A DNA stretch of 64,000 nucleotides from Acuticoccus sediminis. Its GTDB lineage: Bacteria; Pseudomonadota; Alphaproteobacteria; Rhizobiales; Amorphaceae. This document shows, piece after piece, positions 7,629 through 18,170 of this stretch (position 1 is the stretch's first letter; each line of letters starts with the position of its first letter). A program made the position numbers and the translations under genes. The notes beneath the pieces were generated by a model. The model ran no database searches, was not told the origin of the DNA, and saw only the letters and a program-made list of their open reading frames with translations. The DNA is taken from positions 703,541 to 767,540 of the forward strand of contig NZ_QHHQ01000004.1 in assembly GCF_003258595.1 (NCBI RefSeq), read 5' to 3'.

Positions 7629-8942
7629 CTACGCGATAAACAGCCAGTCGCCGTGACCGTGGTCCGCGGCGCCTTGCAGTGTGAGCGTGCCCGTCCCGGT
7701 GTCCAGCACCAGGTCCCCGCGCGTCACGACAAGCCGGTCCGCCGCCTCCGACGCGCTGAGATCGAGATCGGCGATGTCGATCCGGTCGCCCTCGCGCGGA
7801 TCGAAGTCCACGACGACGTCATGGCCGCGACCGGCGTCGAAGACGTCCGCGCCCGGACCGCCGCGGTAGACGTCGTCGCCGCGCCCGCCGATCAATGTGT
7901 CGGCGCCGAGGCCGCCATTGAGACGGTCGTGCCCGCCGCCACCGTCCAGAAGGTCTTTCCCCCCGCCGCCGCAGAGGACGTCGCGCCCGGTCCAGCCGTC
8001 GAGGCGGTCGTTGCCCGATCCGCCCCCCAGGGTGTCGTTGCCGCGGCCGCCCATCAGCACGTCCCGCCCGTCCGAGCCGGACAGCCAATCGTGGCCCGGG
8101 CCGCCGACGAGGCGGTCGTCGGCCGCGCGCGCGATCAGCACGTCGTTGCCGCCGAGGCCCTTCAGCACGGTGACGCCGTTGACGCCGATCAGCGTGTCGC
8201 CGCCGGCGGTCCCCTTCGCGACGACCACGTCGGTCGCGGCGCGATAGTGCGTCACAACCCCGTCGAGCGTCGCGGGGCCGCCGTAGAGGTGGCGGAGCGC
8301 GGCGACGTCGAAGGGCCGGTACGCCTCCTGCGGCGCCTCCATCCGGTTGTAGCTCATGACGGTGTGGGCCGAATCGTCGAGGCCGGTGTCCAGCCTCGGG
8401 GCGCCTTCGTGCGGGTGCTTCAGGCCCAGCGCGTGCCCCAGTTCGTGCAGCAGGATCTCGAAGCCCCACGCACCTGGGGAAAAGTCCGTCATGGTGTCGC
8501 CCATGAGGAGGCTGCCGCGGGAGTTGGGCGAGCCGGTGGACACGGAGGGATAATGCGCCCAGGACCAGCCGCTCCCGTCGGTGATGTACTCGACGCTGAT
8601 CATCGGATCGGCGTCCGCGTCCACCTCGACGAAGCGCACCCCCGCCGCCGTCTCCGCCGCCGTGACGCCCGCGTGCATCCCTGCGACCAGCGCCGTGTCG
8701 GCCACGGCCCGCTGGATTCCGGCGCCCTTCTCGGGCGCGAATGCGTAGGTGACGATGGCTGGCGAACCGATATCGGCCATGCCGTTGAAGCGGGCCTGCC
8801 CCCCGGCGAGGATGGCCTTCCAGGGCTCGGCCGGCTGAGGCGCTCCGGCGCCCTCCGGCAAAAAGCTGCCGGAATCCCGCGACGGCGAGCCGCGCCCGAC
8901 CGATTTCGCTTCACTGATGGTACGCACTACTCTATACCCCAT
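7629..8942 (-). CDS. Serralysin-like RTX zinc metalloprotease
   Basis: This roughly 437-residue protein is predicted to be secreted. The catalytic zinc site is HELGHALGLKH (His166, Glu167, His170, His176 counted from the ATG at 8942). It is followed by the Met-turn VMSYN, as in the serralysin (M10B) subfamily. About nine glycine/aspartate RTX nonapeptides (GGRGNDTLGG, GGGGKDLLDG and similar, residues ~270-380) form a calcium-binding beta roll. A C-terminal region then provides the probable type I secretion signal. There is no N-terminal signal peptide, as expected. No type I exporter genes are in the window. The start is uncertain: ATG 8942, a GTG five codons later and an upstream TTG all fit. 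Confidence 0.88.
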   Translation of the reverse strand: MGYRVVRTISEAKSVGRGSPSRDSGSFLPEGAGAPQPAEPWKAILAGGQARFNGMADIGSPAIVTYAFAPEKGAGIQRAVADTALVAGMHAGVTAAETAAGVRFVEVDADADPMISVEYITDGSGWSWAHYPSVSTGSPNSRGSLLMGDTMTDFSPGAWGFEILLHELGHALGLKHPHEGAPRLDTGLDDSAHTVMSYNRMEAPQEAYRPFDVAALRHLYGGPATLDGVVTHYRAATDVVVAKGTAGGDTLIGVNGVTVLKGLGGNDVLIARAADDRLVGGPGHDWLSGSDGRDVLMGGRGNDTLGGGSGNDRLDGWTGRDVLCGGGGKDLLDGGGGHDRLNGGLGADTLIGGRGDDVYRGGPGADVFDAGRGHDVVVDFDPREGDRIDIADLDLSASEAADRLVVTRGDLVLDTGTGTLTLQGAADHGHGDWLFIA

Positions 8943-9068
8943 CCACACACACAGACGAGGGTGGTCGCCCCGCGGCGACGCCAACGCTGAACTTTTGCTC
9001 CACCGCACAGATGACAAGCGTCGACGCGGTCTCTAAATGCGACTGGTTAGGTACCCACAGGCGTTCGC

Positions 9069-9512
9069 ATGCAAACCGTCATCATAGTCATCCATCTCAT
9101 GATCGTGATCGCGCTCATCGCGGTCATCCTCATTCAGCGGTCGGAAGGCGGCGCGCTCGGCATCGGCGGCGGTGGCGGCGGTGCCATGTTCTCCGCTCGC
9201 GGCAGCGCCAACCTGCTGACGCGTGCCACGACCATCCTCGCGGCCATATTCTTCGTGACGTCACTTGCGCTGGCCTTGCTCGCCAAGCAGCAGTCGGGCG
9301 CGCCGTCGATCCTCGATCTGACGGGCGAGGAAGCCGCTCCCGCAGCCGGTTCCGCGCTCCCCGGCATCCCGGCCGACGGACCGAGCCTCCTCGACCAGCT
9401 CAATACCGAGTTCGGGTCCACGACCCCGGCCCCGCCGTCGGACGACACGTCGGCACCGGCCCGTTCGACCCCCGCGGCACCGGCCGCTCCGGAGGTCCCC
9501 TCGGGCAACTGA
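9069..9512 (+). CDS. secG: SecG, preprotein translocase subunit
   Basis: SecG is an inner-membrane part of the SecYEG channel. The 147-residue protein has two hydrophobic helices (about residues 3-20 and 55-73) separated by the family segment LIQRSEGGALGIGGGGG. It also has a long Pro/Ala-rich C-terminal tail, common in alphaproteobacterial SecG. It lies directly upstream of pyrG, the usual gene order in this class. Confidence 0.95.
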   Translation: MQTVIIVIHLMIVIALIAVILIQRSEGGALGIGGGGGGAMFSARGSANLLTRATTILAAIFFVTSLALALLAKQQSGAPSILDLTGEEAAPAAGSALPGIPADGPSLLDQLNTEFGSTTPAPPSDDTSAPARSTPAAPAAPEVPSGN

Positions 9513-9531
9513 TGTGAATTGCGGCGCGCGT

Positions 9532-11358
<1,827 letters not shown>

Positions 11359-11405
11359 TCCCGTCTGGTCTAGTTCCGGCAGCGCCCGCCGCGCCGGCCG
11401 GACCG

Positions 11406-11438
11406 AAGGCGGCCGCCCCACCGGGCGGCCGCCTTTTT
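11406..11438 (+). terminator. Rho-independent terminator of pyrG
   Basis: AAGGCGGCCGCCC and GGGCGGCCGCCTT form a perfect stem around a 4-base loop, followed by TTTTT. This is a textbook terminator 48 bases past the pyrG stop. Confidence 0.9.
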
Positions 11439-11510
11439 CATGTCGTCGGACGGGGCGCGGCCCGCCACCCACGACCCCGTCCGGAACGCCCGGAGGGGGT
11501 CGGCGACGGT

Positions 11511-11801
11511 TCAACGCGTGCGGCTCTTCCAGCTGCAGACGCTCTTGCCCTTCGGACATTTCTTCTTGTTGAGCGTCGAAGCGCCCACGTCGTCGGGATC
11601 CGATATCTTCTCGGTGAATTCTCGCGGCCCCCACGGGCCGCCCGCGTCGCCATCGCGCACGGTGCGGGTCAGCCCGCTCGACGGACCCGGGCCAGTTGTC
11701 TGAACTGTCGACGATATTTCGTGGTCATACGCCGCGCTGGCCGCCGAGGCGACCAGCAGACAACAGAAAATAACGAGACCCAAGCTAGAGCGGAGCGCCA
11801 T
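11511..11801 (-). CDS. Small secreted protein, unknown function
   Basis: This is a 96-residue ORF with a clear signal peptide (MALRSSLGLVIFCCLLVASAASA, cleavage after ASA) and a GGAGGT ribosome binding site 4 bases before the ATG. The mature part of about 73 residues is polar, with two cysteines near the C terminus in KKKCPKGKSVCSWK that could form a disulfide. I do not recognise a family. It lies downstream of the TrkH-like gene on the same strand, behind an AT-rich leader. The SD and signal peptide make it a likely real gene. Confidence 0.65.
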   Translation of the reverse strand: MALRSSLGLVIFCCLLVASAASAAYDHEISSTVQTTGPGPSSGLTRTVRDGDAGGPWGPREFTEKISDPDDVGASTLNKKKCPKGKSVCSWKSRTR

Positions 11802-11804
11802 ATA

Positions 11805-11880
11805 ACCTCCATCAAAAATTATAAAATATTGCGATACAGCAAGACATAACTGAGTATTGGGGCGCCAACAACATATCAAC
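11805..11880 (-). promoter_or_regulatory. AT-rich promoter region of the small secreted protein gene
   Basis: This is one of the few AT-rich stretches in the window. On the minus strand it includes a perfect TATAAT hexamer (11818-11823), followed closely by the GGAGGT ribosome binding site (11805-11810). No good -35 element is seen at the expected distance, and the implied leader would be very short, so the exact promoter is unsure. Confidence 0.35.
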
Positions 11881-11942
11881 GTCGCTGAATTCGGGTAATT
11901 TTGTTTCGCGGCACACTCTGCCGACGGACCGCCGCCCCCGCG

Positions 11943-13328
11943 CTATTCCGGACCGTCGAGCATCACAGTCTTGTCGTCGGCGAGGCTGGCGGTGCGCGAG
12001 CGTGTGGAACGGCTTCCCGGAAGGGCCAGCGCGAGGCCGAAGGTGAGGATCCCGACGCGGCCCGCGGCCATCAGCACGATGATCACCACCTTGCCGACGT
12101 CCGACAGGTCTCCGGTGATCCCCAGCGACAGGCCGACCGTGCCGAGCGCCGAGATCGCCTCGAAGAGCAGCGCCTCGAACGCCTTGTGCACGTCGCTGTG
12201 CGCCAGGACCAGCAGACCCGTCAGCAGCAGGCCGCAGTAGAACACCAGCGCCGCCGCCGCCGAACGCACCGTGCGCAGCGGCACCTCGCGGCCCAGGACG
12301 ATCACCTCGTCCCGCCGCCTGAGCACCGCCGAGACGATGCCCCAAAGGACTGCGAACGTCGTCGTCTTGAGGCCGCCGCCGGTGCCCGACGGCGAGGCGC
12401 CGACGATCATCAGCAGCATCAGCACGACGATCGCCCCCATCCCGAGCGAGTTGATCGGCACCGTGTTGAAGCCGACCGTCGTCGAGGCGCTCATCGCCTG
12501 GAAGAAGGCCGCCAGCGCCCGCTCGTCCCACGGCCGCGCCACCAGCGTCTCGTCGGTGAAGAGGATCACGAGGAACGCCACCGAGACGATTGCCAGCGTG
12601 AAGAACAGGATCGTCCGGCTCGTCTCGCCGAGCCGCCGCTCCTGACCCGACAGCGCGCGCCACATGTCCGACACCACGATGAAGCCGATCGCGCCCGACA
12701 GCGACAGCAGCGACACCACCACATTGACGCCGACATTGCCGACATACGCCTCCAGCCCGTTGGGATTGAGGCTGAAGCCGGCGGTGCAGAAGGCGGAGAC
12801 GGCATGGAAGATCGCGCTCCAGAGGGCGTTGTCGTCCCCCGCCCCGGCGAAGAGATAGTAGAGCGCGGCGGCGCCCAGCAGTTCGACGGTCAGGGTGAAG
12901 ACGACCACCGCGCGCAGGAAGCCGGGCACCGAGATCTCCGGCGGGAGGTCGAACGCCGCCCGCACCGTCCTCTGCCGCCCACGGCTCAGCTTCTGCCGCA
13001 GCGCCAGGACGAGGTAGGACGAGAAGGTCATGTACCCGAGGCCGCCCACCTGGAAGAGCGCCAGGATGACGATCTCCCCGGCGAGATTGTAGCTCGAGCC
13101 CGGGTCCACCGTGACGAGGCCGGTGGTCGAGACCGCGGAGGTCGCGATGAACAGGTTGTCGAGCGGCGCCACCGGCGCGTTCTGCAGGAACGGCAGCGAC
13201 AGGAGCACGAAGCCGAGGGCCATGTAGCTCGAATAGCCGACGAGCAGGAGCCGCGCCGTCGACATGCGGTTCAGTCGCGACAGGACCGCCGTCGCGATCC
13301 GACGATGCATCGGTTTGAAGGGGGGCAT
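11943..13328 (-). CDS. TrkH/KtrB-family cation uptake channel subunit
   Basis: This 461-residue integral membrane protein belongs to the K+/Na+ symporter superfamily. Four repeated M-P-M units are visible through their selectivity-filter loops: ATSAVSTTGL, HAVSAFCTAGFS, QAMSASTTVGFN and EAISALGTVGLS. The third unit is followed by the intramembrane segment GASPSGTGGGLKTTT. Size and loops fit KtrB-like proteins better than the longer TrkH. No TrkA/KtrA RCK subunit gene is adjacent. Its start is about 130 bases from the divergent carbamoylase gene. The start MPPFKPMHRR is a choice among nearby Met codons. Confidence 0.88.
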   Translation of the reverse strand: MPPFKPMHRRIATAVLSRLNRMSTARLLLVGYSSYMALGFVLLSLPFLQNAPVAPLDNLFIATSAVSTTGLVTVDPGSSYNLAGEIVILALFQVGGLGYMTFSSYLVLALRQKLSRGRQRTVRAAFDLPPEISVPGFLRAVVVFTLTVELLGAAALYYLFAGAGDDNALWSAIFHAVSAFCTAGFSLNPNGLEAYVGNVGVNVVVSLLSLSGAIGFIVVSDMWRALSGQERRLGETSRTILFFTLAIVSVAFLVILFTDETLVARPWDERALAAFFQAMSASTTVGFNTVPINSLGMGAIVVLMLLMIVGASPSGTGGGLKTTTFAVLWGIVSAVLRRRDEVIVLGREVPLRTVRSAAAALVFYCGLLLTGLLVLAHSDVHKAFEALLFEAISALGTVGLSLGITGDLSDVGKVVIIVLMAAGRVGILTFGLALALPGSRSTRSRTASLADDKTVMLDGPE

Positions 13329-13456
13329 GAAGGTCAACCAAGCAACAGGCACATAAAGTGCCTCTTTTGTGTAGGATGACCCCGAACGAACCAACGGCGG
13401 TCCCGTTCCATCGCCCCGCACCACGGGGCCGGGACGGGCGCCGACTCGGAGAGCGA

Positions 13457-14698
13457 ATGTCGACGAACCTCACCATCAATCCAGAGCGACTCTGGGACAC
13501 CTTGATGGACACCGCCCGCTTCGGCGCCACCCCCAAGGGCGGCGTGAAGCGCCTCACCCTCTCCGACGAGGACAAGCTGGTTCGCGAGTGGTTCACCAGC
13601 GCGTGCGAAGCGGCCGGCCTCACCGTCGCCGTGGACCAGATGGGCAACATGTTCGCCACCCGCCCCGGCGCCAACCCCGACGCGCTGCCGATCGCCGTCG
13701 GCTCGCACCTCGACACGCAGCCCGCCGGCGGCAAGTTCGACGGCATCCTCGGCGTGCTGGGGGGCCTCGAAGCCATCCGCACCCTCAACGACGCGGGCTA
13801 CGAGACCAGTCGCCCCATCACGCTCATCAACTGGACCAACGAGGAAGGCGCCCGCTACGCCCCCGCGATGTCCGGCTCCGGCGTCTATTCCGGCGAGATC
13901 GGCTACGACGACATGATGGCCCGGCCCGACCGCGACGGCATCAGGTTCGGCGACGAGCTGAAGCGCATCGGCTATGCCGGCGCCGAGACGGTGGGCGCGC
14001 GCCGCTTCGCCGCCTTCGTCGAGCTCCACATCGAGCAGGGGCCGATCCTGGAGGCCGAGGGCAAGACCATCGGCGTCGTCGAGGGCGGCCAGGGCATCTA
14101 CTGGTTCGACGGGACCGTGACGGGCCGTGACAGTCACGCCGGCACCACCCCCATGACCCACCGCCGCGACGCGATGATGGCTCTCGCCGAGGCGGCCCTC
14201 GCGGTCGAGGCCATCGCGCTCGAGAATGCCCCCGCCGCGGTCGGCACCATGGGCGAGGTCGCCGTGCTGCCCGGCTCGCGCAACACCATCCCTGGCCTTG
14301 CCACCTTCCTCGGAGAGCTGCGCCACCCGGACGGCGGCACCCTCACCGCCATGGCCGAGGCCCTCGACGCCAGGATCGCCGAGATCAACGCCCGCCGCAG
14401 CCCGGTCGAGATCGTCCTCACCCGCAAGTGGCGCAAGGACCCGGTCGCGTTCGACAAGCGCATCGTCGACGCCGTGCGGGGCGCCGCCGAGAAGCACGGC
14501 TACTCCAACAGGCCGATGATCTCCGGCGCGGGCCACGACGCCTACTACGTCGCCGACACCTGCCCCACCGGGATGATCTTCATCCCCTGCTGGGAAGGCA
14601 TCAGCCACAACGAGGAGGAGAGCGCGACCCAGTCAGACTGTGCCGCCGGGACCCAGGTGATCCTCGACACGCTGCTGAAGCTCGACCAGACCCTCTAG
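13457..14698 (+). CDS. M20 family Zn-dependent hydrolase (N-carbamoyl-L-amino acid hydrolase / allantoate amidohydrolase type)
   Basis: This 413-residue hydantoinase/carbamoylase family amidase removes carbamoyl groups from N-carbamoyl amino acids, ureidopropionate or allantoate. Metal ligands are visible in GSHLDTQPAGGKFDG (His, Asp), NEEGARY (Glu), HIEQGP (His) and GISHNEEE (His). The lid dimerisation domain lies between about residues 210 and 325. The start ATG follows a GGAGAG stretch; the upstream in-frame extension is rejected. The neighbouring amidase gene in the same orientation suggests a shared role in amide or ureide nitrogen salvage. The exact substrate cannot be read from sequence. 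Confidence 0.88.
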   Translation: MSTNLTINPERLWDTLMDTARFGATPKGGVKRLTLSDEDKLVREWFTSACEAAGLTVAVDQMGNMFATRPGANPDALPIAVGSHLDTQPAGGKFDGILGVLGGLEAIRTLNDAGYETSRPITLINWTNEEGARYAPAMSGSGVYSGEIGYDDMMARPDRDGIRFGDELKRIGYAGAETVGARRFAAFVELHIEQGPILEAEGKTIGVVEGGQGIYWFDGTVTGRDSHAGTTPMTHRRDAMMALAEAALAVEAIALENAPAAVGTMGEVAVLPGSRNTIPGLATFLGELRHPDGGTLTAMAEALDARIAEINARRSPVEIVLTRKWRKDPVAFDKRIVDAVRGAAEKHGYSNRPMISGAGHDAYYVADTCPTGMIFIPCWEGISHNEEESATQSDCAAGTQVILDTLLKLDQTL

Positions 14699-14709
14699 CG
14701 CGCCCTCCG

Positions 14710-14729
14710 GTCCGCCGGCGACGGCGGAC
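14710..14729 (+). terminator. Hairpin after the carbamoylase gene
   Basis: GTCCGCCG and CGGCGGAC form a perfect stem around GCGA, 11 bases past the stop codon. There is no T-run, so terminator function is uncertain. Confidence 0.35.
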
Positions 14730-14905
14730 GACCCGAAACCGACCTCCCAGACCCGGAGTGCGTCCGGCCGATCCGCATCGGACGGACGCCCTCCAGCCGC
14801 AGCCGATCCCCCCGCCCGACGCGCCCCGGCCACCCCGCCGCACGCTGCGACATTGAACTCGGGGCCCGCGGGGGGTACTTCGCTCGCGACCATGCCAGGT
14901 GACGA

Positions 14906-16273
14906 ATGACTGATCTCGCCCCCGAACGCGCCGCCGACCTCGCCGCGGTGCCCCTCGCCCGTGCCTACCTCACCGGTGACGCCGACCCCGTCGCCGTGAC
15001 GGAAGTCCTCCTCGAGCGCATCGCCGATGACGACAATGCCGTCTTCATCTCGACGGCCGCCGAACGCGCCCTGCGCGAGGCGCGCTCCGCCAAGGCCCGG
15101 TACGATGCCGGCCGGCCCGCCTCCTCGCTCGACGGCGTGCCCGTCGCCTGGAAGGACCTCTTCGACATGGCGGGCGAGGTGACCACCGCCGGCTCGAACC
15201 TCCTTCGCAACGCCACCCCGGCCGAGGAGGACAGCCCCGTCGTCGCCTTCCTCGCCTCCGCGGGCATGGTCGCGCTCGGCAAGACGAACCTCACCGAGTT
15301 CGCCTTCTCCGGCCTCGGCCTCAACCCGCACTACGGCACGCCCGCCAATCCGCACGACAAGGACACGCCCCGCATTCCCGGCGGCTCGTCCTCGGGCTCG
15401 GCGGTCGCGGTCGCGTCCGGCCTCGCCACCACCGCCATCGGCTCGGACACCGGCGGCTCGGTGCGCATCCCCGCCGCGGTAAACGGCCTCGTCGGCTACA
15501 AGTCCTCCGAAGGGCGCATCACCAAGGAGAAGGTGGTCCCGCTGTCGGTGACCCTCGACACCGTCGGCCCCATCGCCAGGACGGTCGAGGACTGCGTCCA
15601 CCTCGACGCCGCGCTGCGCGGCGTCGCGCCCACCATCCGCCGGGGCAACGTCGCCGGGATGCGCCTCATCGTGTGCGAGACGCTGTGGCTCGACGACTGT
15701 GAGGAGGTCGTCACCGACGCCTTCGAGAAGGCGATCAAGCGGCTCGAGCAGGCCGGCGTCACGGTCGAGACGCGCAACATCCCGCAGGTCGCGGAAGCCG
15801 CGCGCATCGGCGCCGAACACGGCACCATCACCGCCGCCGAGGCCTACGCCTACCACCGCGAGAGCGTCGAGGGCGCCGACGTGGAGGAGATGGACGGCCG
15901 TGTCGTATCGCGCATCCTGCGCGGCAAGACCATGACCGCACAGGACCTCCTCGCCAACCAGACCGCCCGCGTGACCCTCTCGCGCCAGCTCGGCCAGGAG
16001 ATGGAGGACGCCTTCATCGTCGGTCCGACGGTCCCGCACGTCGCCCCGGAGATCGCGCCGCTCGACGCGGACTGGGAGGTGTTCAACCGCGTCAACCTCA
16101 AGACGCTGCGCAACACGATGACCGGCAACTTCCTCAACATGCCCGGCGTCGCGATGCCGATGGCGAGCACGTCGTCGCTGCCCGTCAGCTTCCTCCTGAA
16201 CGCCAAGAGCAACGACGACGACCGCCTCCTCTCCGCCGCTCTCGCGATCGAGCACATCGTCCGCGGCGAGTAA
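14906..16273 (+). CDS. Amidase signature family hydrolase
   Basis: This 455-residue amidase has the Ser-cisSer-Lys triad readable as Lys83 (VAWKDLFD), Ser161 in the glycine/serine-rich loop GGSSSGSA, and nucleophile Ser185 in SDTGGSVRIPA. The family hydrolyses carboxamides, including carbamoyl compounds such as allophanate or ureidomalonate. Its location after an M20 carbamoylase points to amide/ureide nitrogen metabolism, but GatA-like, biuret or other amidase substrates are equally possible. It is cytoplasmic, with no signal peptide. Confidence 0.88.
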   Translation: MTDLAPERAADLAAVPLARAYLTGDADPVAVTEVLLERIADDDNAVFISTAAERALREARSAKARYDAGRPASSLDGVPVAWKDLFDMAGEVTTAGSNLLRNATPAEEDSPVVAFLASAGMVALGKTNLTEFAFSGLGLNPHYGTPANPHDKDTPRIPGGSSSGSAVAVASGLATTAIGSDTGGSVRIPAAVNGLVGYKSSEGRITKEKVVPLSVTLDTVGPIARTVEDCVHLDAALRGVAPTIRRGNVAGMRLIVCETLWLDDCEEVVTDAFEKAIKRLEQAGVTVETRNIPQVAEAARIGAEHGTITAAEAYAYHRESVEGADVEEMDGRVVSRILRGKTMTAQDLLANQTARVTLSRQLGQEMEDAFIVGPTVPHVAPEIAPLDADWEVFNRVNLKTLRNTMTGNFLNMPGVAMPMASTSSLPVSFLLNAKSNDDDRLLSAALAIEHIVRGE

Positions 16274-16290
16274 GGGCACGCTGGGGGTGC

Positions 16291-16317
16291 GGGCGGCGGG
16301 CACACCGCTCGCCGCCC
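16291..16317. terminator. Bidirectional terminator between amidase and LysR genes
   Basis: GGGCGGCG pairs with CGCCGCCC around an 11-base loop. It lies between the convergent stop codons of the amidase and LysR genes, only a base or two from the LysR stop. Confidence 0.55.
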
Positions 16318-16318
16318 G

Positions 16319-17272
16319 TTATCGCCCCGGCCCCTCCGGCGCGGCGCTCCGGCCCGCGCCGGGCGGCACCGGACCGTCCCCGGCCAGCGCCTCGGTCAGG
16401 ATGGCGATGAGGAAGTCGACGAACGCCGCCACGCGCGGCGCCCGCCGCCGGCCCTCCGGATAGAGCACCGTCACCGGCGTCGGCGTCGGCGCCCAGTCGG
16501 CGAGGATCTCCACCAGCGCCCCGCTGCGCAGCAGCGGCACGAGACGGTAGCGCGGCATCTGGCCGATACCCCAGCCGAGCCGCACCGCCTCCACGAGCGT
16601 CGCCGCGCCGTCGACGCTGACGCGCTGCGGCAGCAGCATCTCCCGCCGCTCCTCCCCCTTCACGAACTCCAGCGGCATCGGCGCGCCCGTCAGCGACGAG
16701 ACGAAGCTCACCATCTCGAACCCGTCGAGATCGTCCGGGTGCGCCGGCGTCCTGCGCCCGGCCAGATAGCCGGGACTCGCGAAGGTCCCCTCCGCCAGCA
16801 CGCCCACCCGCCGACCCACCAGCGACGAGGCGGTGAGGTCGCCGGCGCGCACCACGCAGTCGATCCCCTCGCGCACCAGATCGACCATCCGGTCCCCCTC
16901 GCCGATGTGGAGGCGGATGCCGGGGTGGCGCCTCAGGAATTCCGGCAGTCGCGGCAGGATCGCCGCGCGCAGCATGTCGCCGTGGGCGTGGAAACGGATG
17001 AAGCCTTCGAGGTCGCGGGAGGCGATCTCGGTCTCCGCCTCCTCGACGTCGCCGAGGATCGCGATGCAGCGGCGGTAGTAGGCTTCGCCCTCCGGCGTCG
17101 GGCGGACGACGCGTGTGGTCCGGTCGAGGCAGCGAACGCCGAGGCGATGCTCCAGCCCCTTCACCGCTTCCGTCACGGTGGCGCGGGACAGGCCGAGGTC
17201 CTCCGCGGCGCGCGCGAAGCTCTGGCGCTCGACGACGCGGACGAACACGGCCATGGCATCCAGGCGATCCAT
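16319..17272 (-). CDS. LysR-family transcriptional regulator
   Basis: This 317-residue LTTR has its N-terminal winged HTH (FVRVVERQSFARAAEDLGLSRATVTEAVKGLE, ~residues 10-41). The effector-binding domain is periplasmic-binding-protein-like and runs to about residue 295. It is transcribed divergently from an SDR gene across a 93-bp gap holding a perfect palindrome. This is the classic arrangement for an LTTR controlling its neighbour and itself. The start MDRLDAMAVF is chosen from the family N terminus; longer in-frame upstream sequence overlaps the SDR gene and is not used. Confidence 0.92.
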   Translation of the reverse strand: MDRLDAMAVFVRVVERQSFARAAEDLGLSRATVTEAVKGLEHRLGVRCLDRTTRVVRPTPEGEAYYRRCIAILGDVEEAETEIASRDLEGFIRFHAHGDMLRAAILPRLPEFLRRHPGIRLHIGEGDRMVDLVREGIDCVVRAGDLTASSLVGRRVGVLAEGTFASPGYLAGRRTPAHPDDLDGFEMVSFVSSLTGAPMPLEFVKGEERREMLLPQRVSVDGAATLVEAVRLGWGIGQMPRYRLVPLLRSGALVEILADWAPTPTPVTVLYPEGRRRAPRVAAFVDFLIAILTEALAGDGPVPPGAGRSAAPEGPGR

Positions 17273-17286
17273 ATGTTCGGAATATA

Positions 17287-17311
17287 CGAATAGTGCATTC
17301 GCCACTATTCG
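17287..17311. promoter_or_regulatory. Palindromic operator between lysR and SDR
   Basis: CGAATAGTG, a 7-base spacer and CACTATTCG form a perfect 9+9 inverted repeat, sited 15 bases upstream of the LysR start codon and 54 upstream of the SDR start codon. It is AT-richer than its surroundings and is the likely LysR regulator binding site. Confidence 0.65.
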
Positions 17312-17365
17312 CTTTTCGGAAACTCGAAGCCGGCCCATATCCGGCCCAGCGCACAGGAGACTGCA

Positions 17366-18103
17366 ATGACCGAGACTGCCAAGGTCGCGATCGTCACCGG
17401 TGGGTCCCGCGGGATCGGGGCCGCCATCTCGAAGAGGCTCGGCCACGACGGGTTCGCCGTCGCGGTCAACTACTCCGGCAACGCGGAGGCCGCGGGCGAG
17501 GTCGTCGACGCGATCACCGCCGCCGGCGGCAAGGCGGTCGCCATCCAGGCCGACGTGACCGATCCCGCCGCCGTCGTGCGGCTCTTCGACGAGACGGAGA
17601 AGGCGTTCGGCCCCGTCGGCGTCCTCGTCAACAACGCCGGCGTGATGCGCCTCTCGCCGATCGCCGAGACGGACGACGCGGCGCTCGACCGCCACCTCGC
17701 GGTCAACGTGCGGGGCCCCTTCTTCGCGCTGCGCGAGGCGGCGCGGCGGATGGGCCCGGGCGGGCGCATCGTCAACCTGTCGACCAGCGTGCTCGGCAAG
17801 TACCAGCCGACCTACGGCGTCTACGCGGCGACGAAGGGCGCCATCGAGGCGCTCTCGAAGGTGATGGCGAACGAGATGCGCGGCCGCGAGATCACCGTCA
17901 ACGTCATCGCCCCCGGCCCCACCGGCACAGACCTCTTCCTCGACGGCAAGAGCGAGGAGCTGATCGCGGCCATCGCCAAGCAGGCGCCGATGGAGCGGAT
18001 CGGCACGCCGGACGAGATCGCCGACGCGGTCGCCTTCCTCGCCGGCCCGGACGGCCGCTGGGTCAACGGCCAGGTGCTGCGGGTCAACGGCGGCCTCGTC
18101 TGA
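17366..18103 (+). CDS. Short-chain dehydrogenase/reductase
   Basis: This classical SDR has 245 residues. It shows TGGSRGIG (NAD(P) binding, ~residues 11-18), NNAG (~90-93), the catalytic Ser in LSTS, and YxxxK as YAATK. An Arg in the TGGSRGIG loop hints at NADPH preference. It is probably controlled by the divergent LysR regulator. The closest overall feel is 3-oxoacyl-ACP reductase-like SDRs of unknown substrate. Confidence 0.92.
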   Translation: MTETAKVAIVTGGSRGIGAAISKRLGHDGFAVAVNYSGNAEAAGEVVDAITAAGGKAVAIQADVTDPAAVVRLFDETEKAFGPVGVLVNNAGVMRLSPIAETDDAALDRHLAVNVRGPFFALREAARRMGPGGRIVNLSTSVLGKYQPTYGVYAATKGAIEALSKVMANEMRGREITVNVIAPGPTGTDLFLDGKSEELIAAIAKQAPMERIGTPDEIADAVAFLAGPDGRWVNGQVLRVNGGLV

Positions 18104-18120
18104 CCGCCGCCGAAACGAAA

Positions 18121-18144
18121 AACGCCGCCCCGAGGGGCGGCGTT
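18121..18144. terminator. Terminator between SDR and OmpA-family gene
   Basis: AACGCCGCCCC and GGGGCGGCGTT are complementary around a tight loop, between the convergent 3' ends of the SDR and OmpA-like genes. It is preceded by GAAACGAAA on the plus strand, which gives a U-rich tail when read from the minus strand. It probably serves both genes. Confidence 0.75.
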
Positions 18145-18170
18145 CTCCTTGGATGGGATCGGCGGGCCGA

